64,000 nt of DNA from Chrysoperla carnea (Eukaryota > Arthropoda > Insecta > Neuroptera > Chrysopidae): the NCBI RefSeq assembly GCF_905475395.1, contig NC_058338.1, positions 96,705,435-96,769,434 on the forward strand, read 5' to 3'. Each line of letters opens with the position of its first letter. The first letter of the stretch is position 1. Below the pieces are notes generated by a model. It ran no database searches, was not told the origin of the DNA, and saw only the letters and a list, made by a program, of their open reading frames with translations. The position numbers were made by a program, and so were the translations under genes. Positions 24,301-56,992 of the stretch are shown one piece after another.

Positions 24301-24448
24301 TGTGAAAAAGGGCTATTTGACGTCCTGTATATATAGTCACAGCAAAAGCATACACATTTCACGTACATACATCATCATACATTACTCTTTCAATTTTCGA
24401 TTTTCCATTTTAAGCTAATCTACGCTTCGCACTGCTGTGCTATATGAT
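21335..24448. mobile_element. Foldback element with terminal arms of about 970 bp
   Basis: The left arm (21335-about 22307) and right arm (about 23477-24448) are inverted copies, outer ends ATCATATAGCACAGCAGTGC and GCACTGCTGTGCTATATGAT. Both arms contain the same 73-codon open frame (21609-21830 minus, 23953-24174 plus) with no residue change, so the arms are nearly identical. I see only scattered differences, for example near 21520. The interior carries AT-rich sequence and a 30-bp minisatellite. No transposase is visible. Architecture resembles Foldback or Galileo-type elements, which move with enzymes supplied elsewhere; that assignment is inference. Confidence 0.88.
22891..23450. repeat. 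30-bp minisatellite with 240-bp higher-order period
   Basis: About 18 monomers keep an exact 30-bp phase: ATGCGC or a variant ends at 22920, 22950, 22980 and so on to 23430. Each monomer most resembles the one eight units away; for instance 22951-22980 and 23191-23220 differ at one base. Because 30 is a multiple of three, open frames run through the array on both strands (23054-23290 plus, 23209-23421 minus) as decapeptide repeats. I consider these a by-product, not genes. Confidence 0.93.
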
Positions 24449-26309
24449 ATCTTGATAATGTTATATCCAATACTTTTGTAACATACTGTTACAAAAAAAT
24501 TTATATATTGCAGAGATTGGATATATAAGTAAGTTTTTACTTGAATAAAATAACGACACTTAAAAAAAAACTAATAATTAATGATTTTAAGAGTTCGATT
24601 GGTATTAGAAGCGGGTGCCAGATGTTAAATTGGGCCCAAGTGGGAATTTAGTAACCAAACCCAATTCATTTCCAGAGGATTTATCCCTAGATCTAATTCC
24701 TATCAGAGGAACCCCTATGCATCAGAGTCAGAAATGAGTAATTAAGGCAACGTCTGAAAGAGAAATACAATTGATAACGCTGTACTCGGATATATATAAA
24801 CAATTTATTTCTAGTAACGATAACGTGTACTTGAACAAAATATTAACAAACTTAAGCAACTACCTTTAAATCTATAAACAATTTCTTTAGCAGCGATAGC
24901 GTGTACTTGAACAAAATATTAACAAACTTAAACAACTACCTTTAAATCTATTAACAATTTCTTTAGCAGCGATAGCGTGTACTTGAACAAAATATTAACA
25001 AACTTAGACAACTATCTTTAAAACTACAAACCAAAACTTAACATGTTTAAACCTACGTGGATTTAAATTACAACATGGAGCATGTCGCCCAAATAAATCG
25101 TAAAAACTTAACACGTTTAAATCTACTTGAATTTCAACTACTACATGGACGTACACGAAATGAATTATACTATATAGCAATGTCCACGCTCGGGAACAAC
25201 GTACTATAAATTATACTTTACACGCGTATTCAAATAAAGGAACCTCGACTAAAATATTAGTTAAAACGATACTAAATTATTGCAATACCAAAAGCAATAG
25301 AATCTCCACGGATACCATTATTTCAACCCGGCATCGATGATTGTTTCAGCATCTCACGAATAATTATCGCGACAAATACACCCAATATAATGTACAAAAA
25401 TGTATTAAGTGAGAATAAACATGTTAGATTCAATGAAATTGTATACATAACATGGACGTCGTTTTTCGACAAGATCCATACAAAAAAAATGCGTTTATGT
25501 CATCCTTGGATCTTAGGTTATGTGTTGTCTTTAAAATTATTTAACAAATATTATCTCTACGTTGAATGAGTTAGCAAATTACCGTACACAAGCAAAACCA
25601 AACAAATGAAAAAAAAGCACATTACCTTTAAAACGCCTTATTCTATTTACCGCACGTTACATTATATTATATTACAAGTTATCCATTGTGACCGCCGGTA
25701 TTCAAACACGGCGTCCCGCCTATTCAACCATAGTCAACCTTCCAGCTAAGATTTCAGACCTGTCCGCAAGGCGACCAAAACGAGAAGGAGGAAGCCCTAT
25801 ATTTTTTTTTACATCTAATCAAATTATCTCCCACTACATTTATTTAAAAACAAAAAAAAAACCCTAGAATTTTTTTGACAATCAACTAAAAAGTTACTAA
25901 GTAACTATGTGAAGGCAGACCCTTACTACAAGGTGATCGATATAAAGGCTGTTTCATACTACGAACGGTTACATCGTAACAATACTTCAGTTACCATCGA
26001 CCAATTGTCACAGTAATACCGTCCTCAGAGGCAACATCGGATATAACTATTACCGAAGTCACTGATTAAACGAATTAAGTAGTCACGATTTGAAATAAAT
26101 TCGTAAATTTATGTATTTAATGAAAATAAATGTTTATTCAATAAATAGTCATCGTTATCTGGAAAAAAAATCGTAATTTTTTATTTTATCATTATGACAT
26201 ATTTAATTCCTATCACAATCTGTTCTTTTCTGCATATTACTTTTACAAAATAATATCGATGTTTCACATCTGCCAGGCGTCCCGTGACGGCTCACATTTT
26301 TTTTTTATA
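24449..26309. other. Non-coding stretch, possible LTR-element leader
   Basis: No gene seen. ATTGGTATTAGAAGCGGGTG at about 24598 resembles a primer-binding site and start of an LTR element leader, but no LTR pair was found. The region 25680-26160 ends with several AATAAA-like signals and could be a degenerate LTR. Confidence 0.35.
24800..25030. repeat. 76-bp tandem repeat, about three copies
   Basis: GTGTACTTGAACAAAATATT starts at 24825, 24901 and 24977, an exact 76-bp spacing. Intervening sequence includes AACTACCTTTAAATCTAT and a variable TTTAGCAGCGATAGC. Confidence 0.9.
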
Positions 26310-26596
26310 ATACTTTAAATACTACGAATTTCAATCGCCAATAACTTGGAAAGTATTGATTTTTCGAAATATGTTTCAATAACACTTTTTGCTTAGAATT
26401 CATTCCTATATTCCCGAATTCCCGTAGTCATTTTCAGAATAAATTTTTCCACCCCCAAGAAATAGTGGCTCCCACTCCCTGGGTAAGAATGCACAAATTT
26501 TTGTATTTAACTTCTTTAAGTTAAGACAGTTTTTATAAAGATTCTTTGACTGTTCTTGGATTTCGAGGTATAAATTTTACGGCTCTCCACTAAGGG
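26310..26596 (-). repeat. Dispersed repeat, inverted partner of 8166-8450
   Basis: Reverse-complement copy with AATCGCCAATAACTTGG, TTTTTGCTTAGAATTCATTC and TGGCTCCCACTCCC, ending in ACGGCTCTCCACTA. Sequence from 26597 to 27152 holds no recognisable gene; the open frame 26605-26922 has no domain. Confidence 0.7.
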
Positions 26597-27152
26597 ATGT
26601 AAGGTTGTTTATTAGGAACGGTGATCTTCCCTGGGGAAAAATCGTTTTTTTCAACTTTTTTAAGCTTTGCTCAATTTTAACCCCCTCCCCCAAATTGAGC
26701 AAGAGAGTTGAAAATTTGTATGAACGTTCAGTTAGTGTCGAAGGGGTGCTTTTGGAGGCTGTATCTCAGTTTCCCTTCCCCCTTTTTTTATCTCAAAATA
26801 TCAAAACTCCAGCAAACGGTGAAGCTTGTAGTGGAAGTGCTTCGTCCGTTTTTTGTTCTTTAAATATAAAGTTTCCCGCGGTTTTTAAGGTTTTTCATAC
26901 TTCTAAAGCCTTAACAAATTGAGTTAAAAAGCTCAAAATTTATTAATGTTAATTTATAAATTTCATTAAGCGTATTAAGTTAATGTTAAAAATATGAAAA
27001 GACAAAAATTCCAGTGATGGAACTCTTCTGCTAAAGAATTGGTTTTTTGCCTTAAAAAAACATTATTAAGCAAGGAATTTTCAAAGAAGGTATTAATTAT
27101 ACGAATGAACTCAAATAAAATTTAAAATTATTTAATAAAAATTTATCTAAAT

Positions 27153-40670
<13,518 letters not shown>

Positions 40671-40737
40671 TTTTTCCCCTAATTTTCGGGAACTTAATGC
40701 TTAGAGGCATTTAAGATAAAAAATTTTATCATACATG

Positions 40738-41220
40738 ACTTTATTATATTATAAATATAATAAAGTATTGCGATCGAAAAAAAACTCGATATCGGGGTTT
40801 CAACGGAAATACACGTTTTGAGGGTCCCTGATTCCAAAAAGTGGTTTTTAAAAAATGTTGCGTCCGTCGGTATGATTGTAACCAAGCTGGAGCCTTCAAT
40901 TTTCAATCGATTTTTCTCAAACTCGGTAAATAGGTTCAGTTTGGTCATAATTCCAGACGATTTTTTCGTTAGGTCTTTTTTCAAGGGTACTACCCTCTAG
41001 GCCAAAACAGCATTTTTGGGGTTTTCTCAAAAACGGCTCTAACGATTTCCGGCATATATCCGGAAAAATTCGAGAAGGCCCACACCCTATTGAAAACCTT
41101 TCCAAATGCAGGAAAATGGGATTTTCTAGGGAGAGGTTGAGGGGACAGCAGTGAAACACAGCAGTACTTTCGTATCAGGGTTCGTGGAGCTGAAGGGGAT
41201 GAAATCGTCAAAAGTGGTCA
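40738..41220 (+). repeat. Repeat starting with a short palindrome; partner at 15949
   Basis: Second copy of the family at 15949: same ACTTTATTATATTATAAATA start, CGATATCGGGGTTTCAACGG and CAAACTCGGTAAATAGG. It sits just upstream of the downstream ZAD gene's start codon (40670), so it may be part of its promoter region. Confidence 0.75.
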
Positions 41221-41899
41221 AATCAATCCTACTCAAAATTGATCATATATTATTTAAAATGTCTTTTTAAGTAACTTTTGTAACTTGGTAATCTTTGCAT
41301 AATTATTCAAATTGTTCACATAATCAAATAATTTTGACATAGGTACAGTAATTTACAAATATTATTGACATCAGTCGTAATCAGAATCGTATTCAAGAAT
41401 GGTTTATGCAGGATGTGTGGGTCTCTCTTCGTCGCAACTTTCATCCTGTTCTATTATTATTTCAGAAAGACAAATCACCTCAACATCCATAATCTCAGTA
41501 GTTGCAGATGGCTCACAATTAGTGCAGTTAGATTCGATTTTCCACATTTGATGGTATTTTCCGGCTTATTTTCTGTGTTATAAGATGTGCGCCTACACAC
41601 CCAACATTATTCGCTTGAAGCATTTATGGATGAAAGTTGTTTTTCGAGTCTCAAGCATATGTCAACTTAAAACACCTTGTATATTATTTCTCTAGCCTGT
41701 TTTAGCCATGAGTATCGCACTGCGGAATTCCACACGGGCGACTAGTTACTTTATAATCGACTAGTAAATGGGGTAATATCATTGATGCAACTTATTCCAA
41801 CCGTGTTGTCAAATTTGTATTCTTTTTTTTTTCTTTTTAATTTTCTAAATAATTGTTTAAAAATTTCATAAATTATTTAACAAAAAATTTATTTTAATT
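41221..41899. other. Intergenic between the two ZAD genes, no gene seen
   Basis: An AATAAA on the minus strand about 10 bp beyond the upstream paralogue's stop (near 41889) could be its polyadenylation signal. The minus-strand stretch 41380-41560 reads as an acidic peptide but has no supporting domain. Confidence 0.45.
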
Positions 41900-49634
<7,735 letters not shown>

Positions 49635-49984
49635 TGTTTTTTAAACTTTTTTTTTCTTAATCTCAAACTTAAATTAAAAGCACAAAATCAACAAAAAATA
49701 TTTATTCTTGGAATTAATTTTTTTTTATATTTCACCGTAACAGATACAAAAATAAAACATATTCAAGAAAATTTTTGTATCTTTAAAGAGGAAAAATTTA
49801 TTTTAGGAAATAAGTTTTTTTTAAGTCATAGACTTAATACTAAGTACAGACCAACAACATTTTAGGCAACAATTTATTACAGCCGAGCATTATTTTTTAT
49901 TATGTTTTATCCGAGAATATTTCTAAGATTTTAGCACTGCGGTAGTAAAAAATGAATCTTTTACCAGGTTACTCAGCCGATCTA
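49635..49984. promoter_or_regulatory. Upstream region of the ZAD gene, no defined element
   Basis: The 350 bp before the start codon at 49634 is AT-rich and ends at a palindromic element. It should hold the promoter by position only; no core promoter motif was identified. Confidence 0.25.
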
Positions 49985-51315
49985 GGCCAAAAAAGTTACG
50001 GATTGTATGTGTTGTTTTCGGTTACAGGTCAGAAGTTGTTTTAATCTCTGGAGAGGGCTACTCACTCAATGGATTTGCTGCAATAAAATGGACCCCTCTG
50101 TCTTCTAACTGAAATCTCAACGAATAAAATTAGCTTTCGGTCATTTTATTCGTCCTTACAGTTTTTGCACAATTCCATTTTGCACTAAACGTCTGAAAAA
50201 AAGTTGTTAACTTTGGGCAGGCCGCAAGGTGAAAGTTCATATCTGCTCGCAATCTGCTTGACGGTAATCGAAAGGGAAAATTTTAACCTTAATTAGAAAT
50301 TTTGTTGCCTATACCCATATTCAATATTAACAATTACGGTTTAAAACGGTTTAAAACAACGAAAAAAACGAAAATTCCGTAATTGAAAAATTAAATTTCT
50401 CATACGAATATACAATTTTGAATTTAACGATATGCGATTTTAATATTTACAAATTGCTTAGAAAACAAAAGATTAAAAAAAAATAGAATCGAGTTATGGC
50501 ACATTTCGCGATTGTGACCTTGAATTCGTTGTTACGAAAAACAAAAAAATAGCAGATTTCTCGTTGAACATCAAGGGTCTATTTTTTCTTAAATCTTTGA
50601 TTTTCTAAGCATATTGTAAATTTTAAAATCGTAAGTTGAAAATTCGTTGAGAAATTTAATTTTGCAACTAAGGAATTTTCGCCGTTTTTTTCGTTTCGTT
50701 TTAAACCGCTGTAATTGTTGTTAATATTGAATATGGGTATAGGCAACAAAATTCCTAATTAAGGTTGATATGTCACCCTTTCGATTCCCGTCAAGCAGAT
50801 TGCGATTGGAAAAAAATTCAGACCTTGCGGCCTGCCCAAAGTAAACATTTTTTTTCAGGCATTTAGTGCAAAATGGAATTGTGCCAAAACTATTAGGCCG
50901 AATGAAACGATCCAAAGCTAATTTTGTCCGTTGAGGTTTCAGCTAGGAGAAAGGTGAGTCAATTTTATTATAAACAATTATTTGCAAATAAATAAAGTCA
51001 ATTAAAAAATAGCGTATTTTAGACATTTTTTCGCAAAAGTTTTTTCTATTTTTTTTAAGTTATAGAAAAACATGTAAGGAACAAAAAGTTCCATAGCACT
51101 TGTATCCCAAAGTGCACCATTTACGAGTTATATCGCTTACAAAGAAGCAAAACAAAATTTCCAGCCTTTGTTTAATATCTCCAGTCTGCAGGATCCGTTC
51201 GAATGGACTCGGCTTGCCCATTGTGTGAATATCAAAGGAATACCCCCATCTAGAGATTAAAACAACTTCTAAACTGTAACCGAAAACAATACGTAAGCCA
51301 TAGCTTTTTCCGTTA
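49985..51315. mobile_element. Large palindromic element, arms about 350-600 bp
   Basis: TTGTTTTCGGTTACAGGTCA and AAGTTGTTTTAATCTCTGG on the left are mirrored near 51265-51290. GGGCAGGCCGCAAGGT, GATTGCGAGCAG-type and CCTATACCCATATTCAATAT on the left match inverted copies at 50725-50845. The centre lies at about 50500-50650. A minus-strand open frame at 50721-50915 is part of the arm. No transposase. Confidence 0.8.
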
Positions 51316-52059
51316 TTCTATGAGCTTAATCATTTTCATTGAATAAAAAGATGATAGAATGCGTTGATATATTTATTTTGTAGTAATTTTGTATTGTTGT
51401 GTTTAAAACGTGTTTTGACAACTGATTCCTTTCGTTATTTAAAAAGATTGCTCTCCTGTGTTATTGTAATCTTTGATAGTTTTTTTTTTCTTTTTATATA
51501 AATTTTGTACTTTATTGAGTTATCTTTTTCTTGTGAACTGAATTGAACAGTCTCTCATTCCCAATAAATATTGTTTTCAAAATTCGCAGTTTAGTTATCC
51601 AAATTTATAGCGCCTTCGGTTTATTTATTTTCATTACTTTTTACTTTTTGTTCTGTCTTAAGAAATTCAAAGAAAATAACATTTACTTAATTACATTCAG
51701 CTACACGGTAGTATTTATTGGAAGGCATTTATTTGATATTAAAAAAAAAAAGTTTTTGGTTGCTTTAAACAAACCAAAAATAGTATGTCCAAATATAGCC
51801 AACCTAAATTGTTTAATCGTAGATAATCACTATAAATAGTATATAATTAACAACCATAATTATAGCGAAACATCACATCTGTATGACATAAAGTGATCTG
51901 TAAAAAGGTTCCAATTAAAATCGGTAGTCTTAGCAGGATTGTCGAATAAGCCTACATTTGTATTTCAAGTACTAACTTATATTAAATGTTTGTACTTGAA
52001 ATAAAAACTAGTTAGGTATAAAACTATTGTATAAAACAATAGTTTGTATACCTTATATA
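51316..52059. other. Intergenic, no gene seen
   Basis: T-rich sequence. The plus-strand open frame 51543-51839 (98 codons) is Phe/Ile/Lys-rich, lacks a domain and is probably spurious. A TATACC/TATATAAGG palindrome occurs near 52040-52070. Confidence 0.4.
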
Positions 52060-52500
52060 CTATATAAGGTTCCTACCTATATGTAATATATATCAAGGTA
52101 TACTAAGTTTAGTCTTAAGTTTGTAACGCTTAAAAATATTGATGCTACCAACAAAATTTTGGTATATGTGTTCATAAAATCACCTAGTTAGTTCATTTTC
52201 GGTTGTCTGTCCGCTCGTCCGTCTGTGAACACGATAACTCGAAAACGAAAAAAGATATCAAGCTGAAATTCATAGCGTGTTCAGGACGTAAAAAGTGGAG
52301 TCGAGTTCGTAAATGAGCGACATAGGCCAATTGGGTCTTGGACCCAATCTTGTAAACCGTTAGAGATATAACAAATGTTTAAATGTAAAAAATGTTCCTT
52401 ATAAAAAAATAAACAACTTTTGTAAGAAACATTTTTTAGTTAATATCATTGTTTATCAGTGAGGGCGCAAATTAACTTAGAAACATTATGTACCTACGTA
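52060..52500 (+). repeat. TATACCATG repeat family copy
   Basis: Diverged copy: AGGTATACTAAGTTTAGTCT, TTGTAACGCTTAAAAATATT, GTTAGAGATATAAC and TGTAAGAAACATTTTTTAG are recognisable. The right end beyond GAGGGCGCAAATTA is lost. Confidence 0.75.
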
Positions 52501-52789
52501 CAGGTAGCCTATACACAATGTGGATTTTATACTGTTTTATACTGTGTTTCCATTATCATAAATGTAGTAAGACGAGTTTTTATGGACATTCTTATTTATA
52601 AGATAAGGAAAGACTCTTCAGACAATTAATAGATGATGTGTAAGCAATCTTAACATTTATTATTTACCAAGCAGTGTGGTACTCCCACCTACGGAAGCCT
52701 GAATGGCTCACAATCAATTTATGAGAAAGTGGCGCTACATTTGCTTATTTTTTAAATGTGTACTACCCACAAGTATAAAACCAACTTTT

Positions 52790-53210
52790 AAAAAGAGTTC
52801 ACTTTCAAGAAGTGCACTTGTGACTTGTGGTATTATGGAAACGAACCTTTTTGAAGATGTCAGTCGGTGATGATTATCCTTTAATTAGACCCTACCGAAA
52901 TTGTTTGGAATTACTAATAATTATTTGTCTGGATTTAATAATAAGATGATAATGTTTATAATTTGTCTTATGTAGATAGTTCAAAATTTTCTGTAGTATT
53001 ATTTAAAAAATATAATGCTTTAATTGTTGAAATCTTTTTTTTGAATCTGCACATTTCTAATTTCTAACCTTTAAAAGTATTATTAAATGTTTATTATGAC
53101 GTTATAATTAGAAATCTGCACATGACAAAATATCGACATCTTCAAAAAGGTTCGTTTCCATAATACCACAAGTTACACGTGCACTTCTTGAAAGTGAAGT
53201 AGTGACAACC
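52790..53210. mobile_element. Palindromic element, about 420 bp
   Basis: TCACTTTCAAGAAGTGCACT and TATTATGGAAACGAACCTTT on the left match the inverted AAAGGTTCGTTTCCATAATA and AGTGCACTT-type sequence at 53150-53200. Arms of about 80 bp surround an AT-rich centre. Confidence 0.75.
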
Positions 53211-53399
53211 GTGCTGTATCTCTCCCTTTTGTCCACAATTTCATAAATTTAATTTTTTTGGAACGGAACTCTAATTTTTTAGAAAATAAAATGTAGCCCA
53301 TGATATTTGCTGACAATTTAGTATTCTATAGGCAAATATTTTTTAAATGTTTTAAAGTGTTATATTCAAAAATTTCGTATTTTCATACAAAATGTTACC

Positions 53400-53735
53400 C
53401 ATCTGTTACACTCCCTTGGGCGGGGGATGATTTTTTTTCTAATAGTTATTCTGATATTCGGAACGGAGACAAATAAAAAAATCAAAAACCGTGAAAATCG
53501 GTCGAGCCGTTTTCGTTATAAATGGTCGAACAAACCCGACTTTCTTTTATATATTAAGATATACAATATACAAAAAATCATCCCGTTGGCCCACCGCCTT
53601 GGGTGGGGGAGGAGGCTTTTTAATAGTTATTCTGCTATTCGGGGCGGAGACAAATACAACAAATCAAAAACCATGAAAATCTATCCAGCCATTCTCGAGT
53701 TATAAGTGTTCAAACAAACACAACTTTGTATTATA
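53400..53735 (+). repeat. Tandem pair resembling a LINE 3' end
   Basis: Two units (about 53410-53570 and 53585-53735) share TTGGGNGGGGGA, AATAGTTATTCTG, ATTCGGNNCGGAGACAAAT and GAAAATCGGTCGAGCCGTTT followed by a TTATATATTA-type tail. The AATCGGTCGAGCCGTT wording is common at the 3' ends of RTE-type LINEs; no coding part is attached. Confidence 0.6.
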
Positions 53736-54167
53736 CCGGGTGTTCCAGACCACCCGTCCAGGCTGATTATTTTTGAAAGTTTCAAAAAAAAATGAAAACG
53801 AAAAAACACGTATCAAATATTTTTTGAAACTCTATCACACCCTACTAAATACACCTCTTACCTTCAACCCCTTGTTAGGGGTAGGGGGTGCAACTTAAAA
53901 AAGTCAAATGGAAACCCCCAATTTTTTTTGCAGATTCAGATTTGTCAAAAAAAAAATAGAAACATTTTGTTCGAAAAAAAAATTGGGGGTTTCCATTTGA
54001 CTTTTTTAAGTTGCACCCCCTACCTCTAACAAGGGGTTGAAGGTAAGAGGTGTATTTAGTAGGGTGTGATAGAGTTTCAAAAAATATTAGATACGTGTTT
54101 TTTCGTTTTCATTTTGTTTTGAAACTTTCAAAAATAATCAGCCTGGACGGGTGGTCTGGAACACCAT
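53736..54167. mobile_element. Near-perfect palindrome, arms about 190 bp
   Basis: TGTTCCAGACCACCCGTCCA on the left is mirrored by TGGACGGGTGGTCTGGAACA on the right, and similarity continues inward through CCCCTTGTTAGGGGTAGGGG to a short centre near 53930-53970. Flanks TATACC and GTATAT suggest a TA-type target. No coding frame. Confidence 0.85.
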
Positions 54168-54520
54168 GTATATTAATATGAGATTATAGGGAATTACTTT
54201 TAATATGTATATCTCGAAATATCGAATTTCGATTAAGGTTATTCGATATACATCGGTGTATTCAATTTACTCGATGTTTACAATACGATGCATCGAATCG
54301 CGATCTGATGTTTTGAGAAGCTATTCATTTACTCGATACGATGTATTTTCATAAGACATCGAACCAATGTTAACAAAGAAAACATTTTTTTTGTTTTTTT
54401 GGAATCTGGAAATTGACATTGGCAACACTAACTCCGCAAGAGAGAGATGAATTAAATTAGAGTTCGTGTGTTTTGTTTGTCTCTGGCCTGTTGTGGTCTC
54501 GGTGATATCCATAGAGATAA

Positions 54521-55297
54521 TCTATATATATAAAAAGAGAGTGTTTGTTTGTATGTCCCCGATTTTCCCTAAAACTAACCATTGACCTTCGGTAGGGGAT
54601 TATGTCATTGGGTAGCCCTTAGGCTCCCATTGTGAATAAGGGGGGTGGAATTAAAAATGATCTAGAAATTCATAGAAAATAGATTAAAAAAATAGTTCTA
54701 ATAGTACAATAGGCCCCACTGTCAATAGTACAATTTTCACTAGATGGCGCTACTGGCGCAAATGTCTTTCGATTTTTCTCGAAAATTCTGGAATGTTCCA
54801 TGGATTTCTATCGAATTTTCTAGAATTTTCTGGAACATTCTGGAATGTTCTATGGATTTCTATCGAATTTTCTAGAACTTTCTCGAATATTCTCGAATGT
54901 TGTATGAATTTTTATTGAATTTTATCAAACTTTCTCGAACAATCTGGAATGTTCCATGGGTTTCTGTCGAATTTTCTAGAATTTTCTCGAACATTCTGGA
55001 ATGTTCTATGGATTTCTATCGAATTTTCTAGAATTTTCTCGAACATTCTGGAATGTTCTATGGATTTCTATCGAATTTTCTAGAACTTTCTCGAATATTC
55101 TGGAATGTTCCATGGGTTTCTATCGATCTTTCCCTTACTTTTCCGTACACACAGAGAGTGTAGACATAATATTGGGATCGGCCAAAAAAATCTTACTGTT
55201 CCGTACACACAGAGAGAATTAAAAAAAAGTCTTTCATTTAACAATTTTGATATTTAAATGTGCAAAAACAACCCAGCGAAGCGGGTTTAACAGCTAG
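54521..55297 (+). mobile_element. Helitron-like non-autonomous element
   Basis: Starts TCTATATATATAAAAAGAG after an A and ends CCAGCGAAGCGGG then TTTAACAGCTAG before a T. A 5' TC, a 3' GC-rich hairpin and CTAG, and insertion between A and T are Helitron hallmarks. The body (about 54790-55130) is a degenerate tandem array with GGAATGTTCTATGGATTTCT and TCGAATTTTCTAGAATTTTC, about five to six units of roughly 50-60 bp. A GTACACACAGAGAG block occurs twice near the right end. No Rep/helicase frame. Confidence 0.75.
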
Positions 55298-55340
55298 TAT
55301 TTTTATAATACACCTCATAGTCATAGATATATTATGTTAG

Positions 55341-55517
55341 ATTGGATTTTAATGCTAAGAAAGACTCTATCTAGCGATAGAAAAAAGAACTATTGTCAGA
55401 ATGCCAAATATAGCACAGCACATTAAAATGTATACTTAAGCAAATATCTCCTGCCTTTTTAATCATTTTTACATTTTTTTTACTCGTGGCGCTGACATCT
55501 TAGCGTTAAAATCCAAT
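55341..55517. mobile_element. MITE, 177 bp, same family as 39438-39632
   Basis: Ends ATTGGATTTTAATGCTAAGA and TCTTAGCGTTAAAATCCAAT, with the shared AGACTCTATCTAGCGATAG interior. It is about 18 bp shorter than the 39 kb copy because of a loss near its right end. Confidence 0.85.
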
Positions 55518-55544
55518 AACTATGCTCGTAGATAAGGTGTGTTC

Positions 55545-55630
55545 GATGGAGGACGAGTTTGGGTTCAGTTCGCGCACGTATCCAGTCGACACCATCTTAG
55601 CTTGTTCCCGCTTCCTGATTCAAATGTAAA
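55545..55630 (+). repeat. Short dispersed repeat, partner at 34655-34815
   Basis: GTGTGTTCGATGGAGGACGA, GTTCAGTTCGCGCACGTA and CCATCTTAGCTTGTTCCCGC match the 34.7 kb block in inverted orientation. Confidence 0.65.
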
Positions 55631-56118
55631 AAACGTGAATACGTTTGTGTGAACAATCCTTGATTTTAGTAATAAAAAAATCGTTCCTTACAATGATTTA
55701 GTAATTAATGATTAATGAATTTTTTCCACCTCAGGTTTTTTCAATTTTTTATGAAATAACTCGACATTACAAATAATTTAACAAAATATTGACCAACTTG
55801 ACAGCTTTATTAGACTTTGTAAAAGAAACTCCGTAAGACCACCAGTAAAACTCCGTTAATACTCCAGTAGTACTCCAACTTCATTAATAACCCAATACTC
55901 CGTTCATACTCCGTTTTAACACAGGTAATATTTCGTGCATGCTCCGTGAGAAGACCATAGACAATCCAATAGACATAGACAATTGCATGGGAAATTCCGC
56001 ATTTCCTTCGCAAAAATTCCTTCGATACCCGAATTTTAGATAATTTTTTTCGGAGTTTCAGGGGTGGCGCTTAACCCCTTGGGTATAAATAGGCTTTACA
56101 GCTTTTTCTTTTACATAC

Positions 56119-56271
56119 GTTAACTGAGACACATTCTTTCAAAATTCCTCGATAACATTTATCTTCGAAATGTAATATTTCAGTAAAAATTTAAATTAAC
56201 TTTTCCCTTTTTTCTAAACATATTCGACAAACAATGGAAAAATCACTTAATTTCTGGATACTATCATCCAT
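56119..56271 (-). pseudogene. ZAD exon copy with in-frame stop
   Basis: A third copy of the first exon of the ZAD zinc-finger genes, same 153-nt length, same strand, start codon at 56271 and an intact GTATGT donor. It reads SIVCRICLEKREKLI, then TAA at codon 27, then IFTEILHFEDKCYR and LKECVSVN. The stop replaces a codon that is Ser in both intact paralogues. No matching exon 2 or finger exons were found between 49.7 and 56.1 kb, so it is a dead fragment of a third array member. Confidence 0.85.
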
Positions 56272-56992
56272 TGTTTTTTTAAATTTTAGTTTGTTTTAAA
56301 TCCAATTTTCTTTCAAAATAATAGGCTATTCTACTATTTTGGAAAAATTTCTTCAAAATGTTGATTTTGCTAATAAAACGTCAACAAAAATTTATTTCGG
56401 AAAAATACACACGCTTTCTTGCCAAAAACTTAAATTAAATTTTAAACCTTTTTTAAACTGTCATAAACGCGGGCATCCAATTTGATGACGTAATATGGGT
56501 ATCACTATACGAAAAAACACAAATAAGAATGACAGATATTATTCATAGACATCTGATTAAAAGAAATATAATAATATACGCAGCTATCTACACTGAACTA
56601 ACTGGTGGTCTATGACTCATACCGCTATGACATCACAGCAGGGCTTACCCGCGTATTAGGTCACGTGATATACAGTTTAAAAATTACGATTTTTAATTTT
56701 AATATTTTAAAAGAAAAACGTGCTTTTATGACTCGAAATCAGAATATTTAAGTATATTTTTACATAAATTTTAACTTTTTTCAAATTTCATGATTTATTT
56801 TTGACTAACGATAATATATTTTATTTTAAATATTTTAAATAAAACTTCAAAACAATCATATTAAATGTTATATTTTGTTCACTGTTAAACTGAAACACTA
56901 ACAGTTAATTTGGAACAGGAATGCTCTTCAGTACATGTAAATAACGTAATGTAAACGATAAAAACGTTACAAGTTAAAAAAAAAGTTTTAAA

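Noticed and set aside
24598..26160. Complete LTR retrotransposon
   Set aside because: A primer-site-like start and polyadenylation-like signals are present, but no LTR pair and no gag or pol reading could be found.
26605..26922. 105-codon open frame
   Set aside because: No recognisable domain and located in non-coding, repeat-like sequence.
41365..41583. Small gene between the two ZAD genes
   Set aside because: The plus frame is hydrophobic without a domain, and the acidic minus-strand reading has stops and no splice support.
51543..51839. 98-codon open frame
   Set aside because: Phe/Ile/Lys-rich translation of T-rich sequence, no domain, no splice context.
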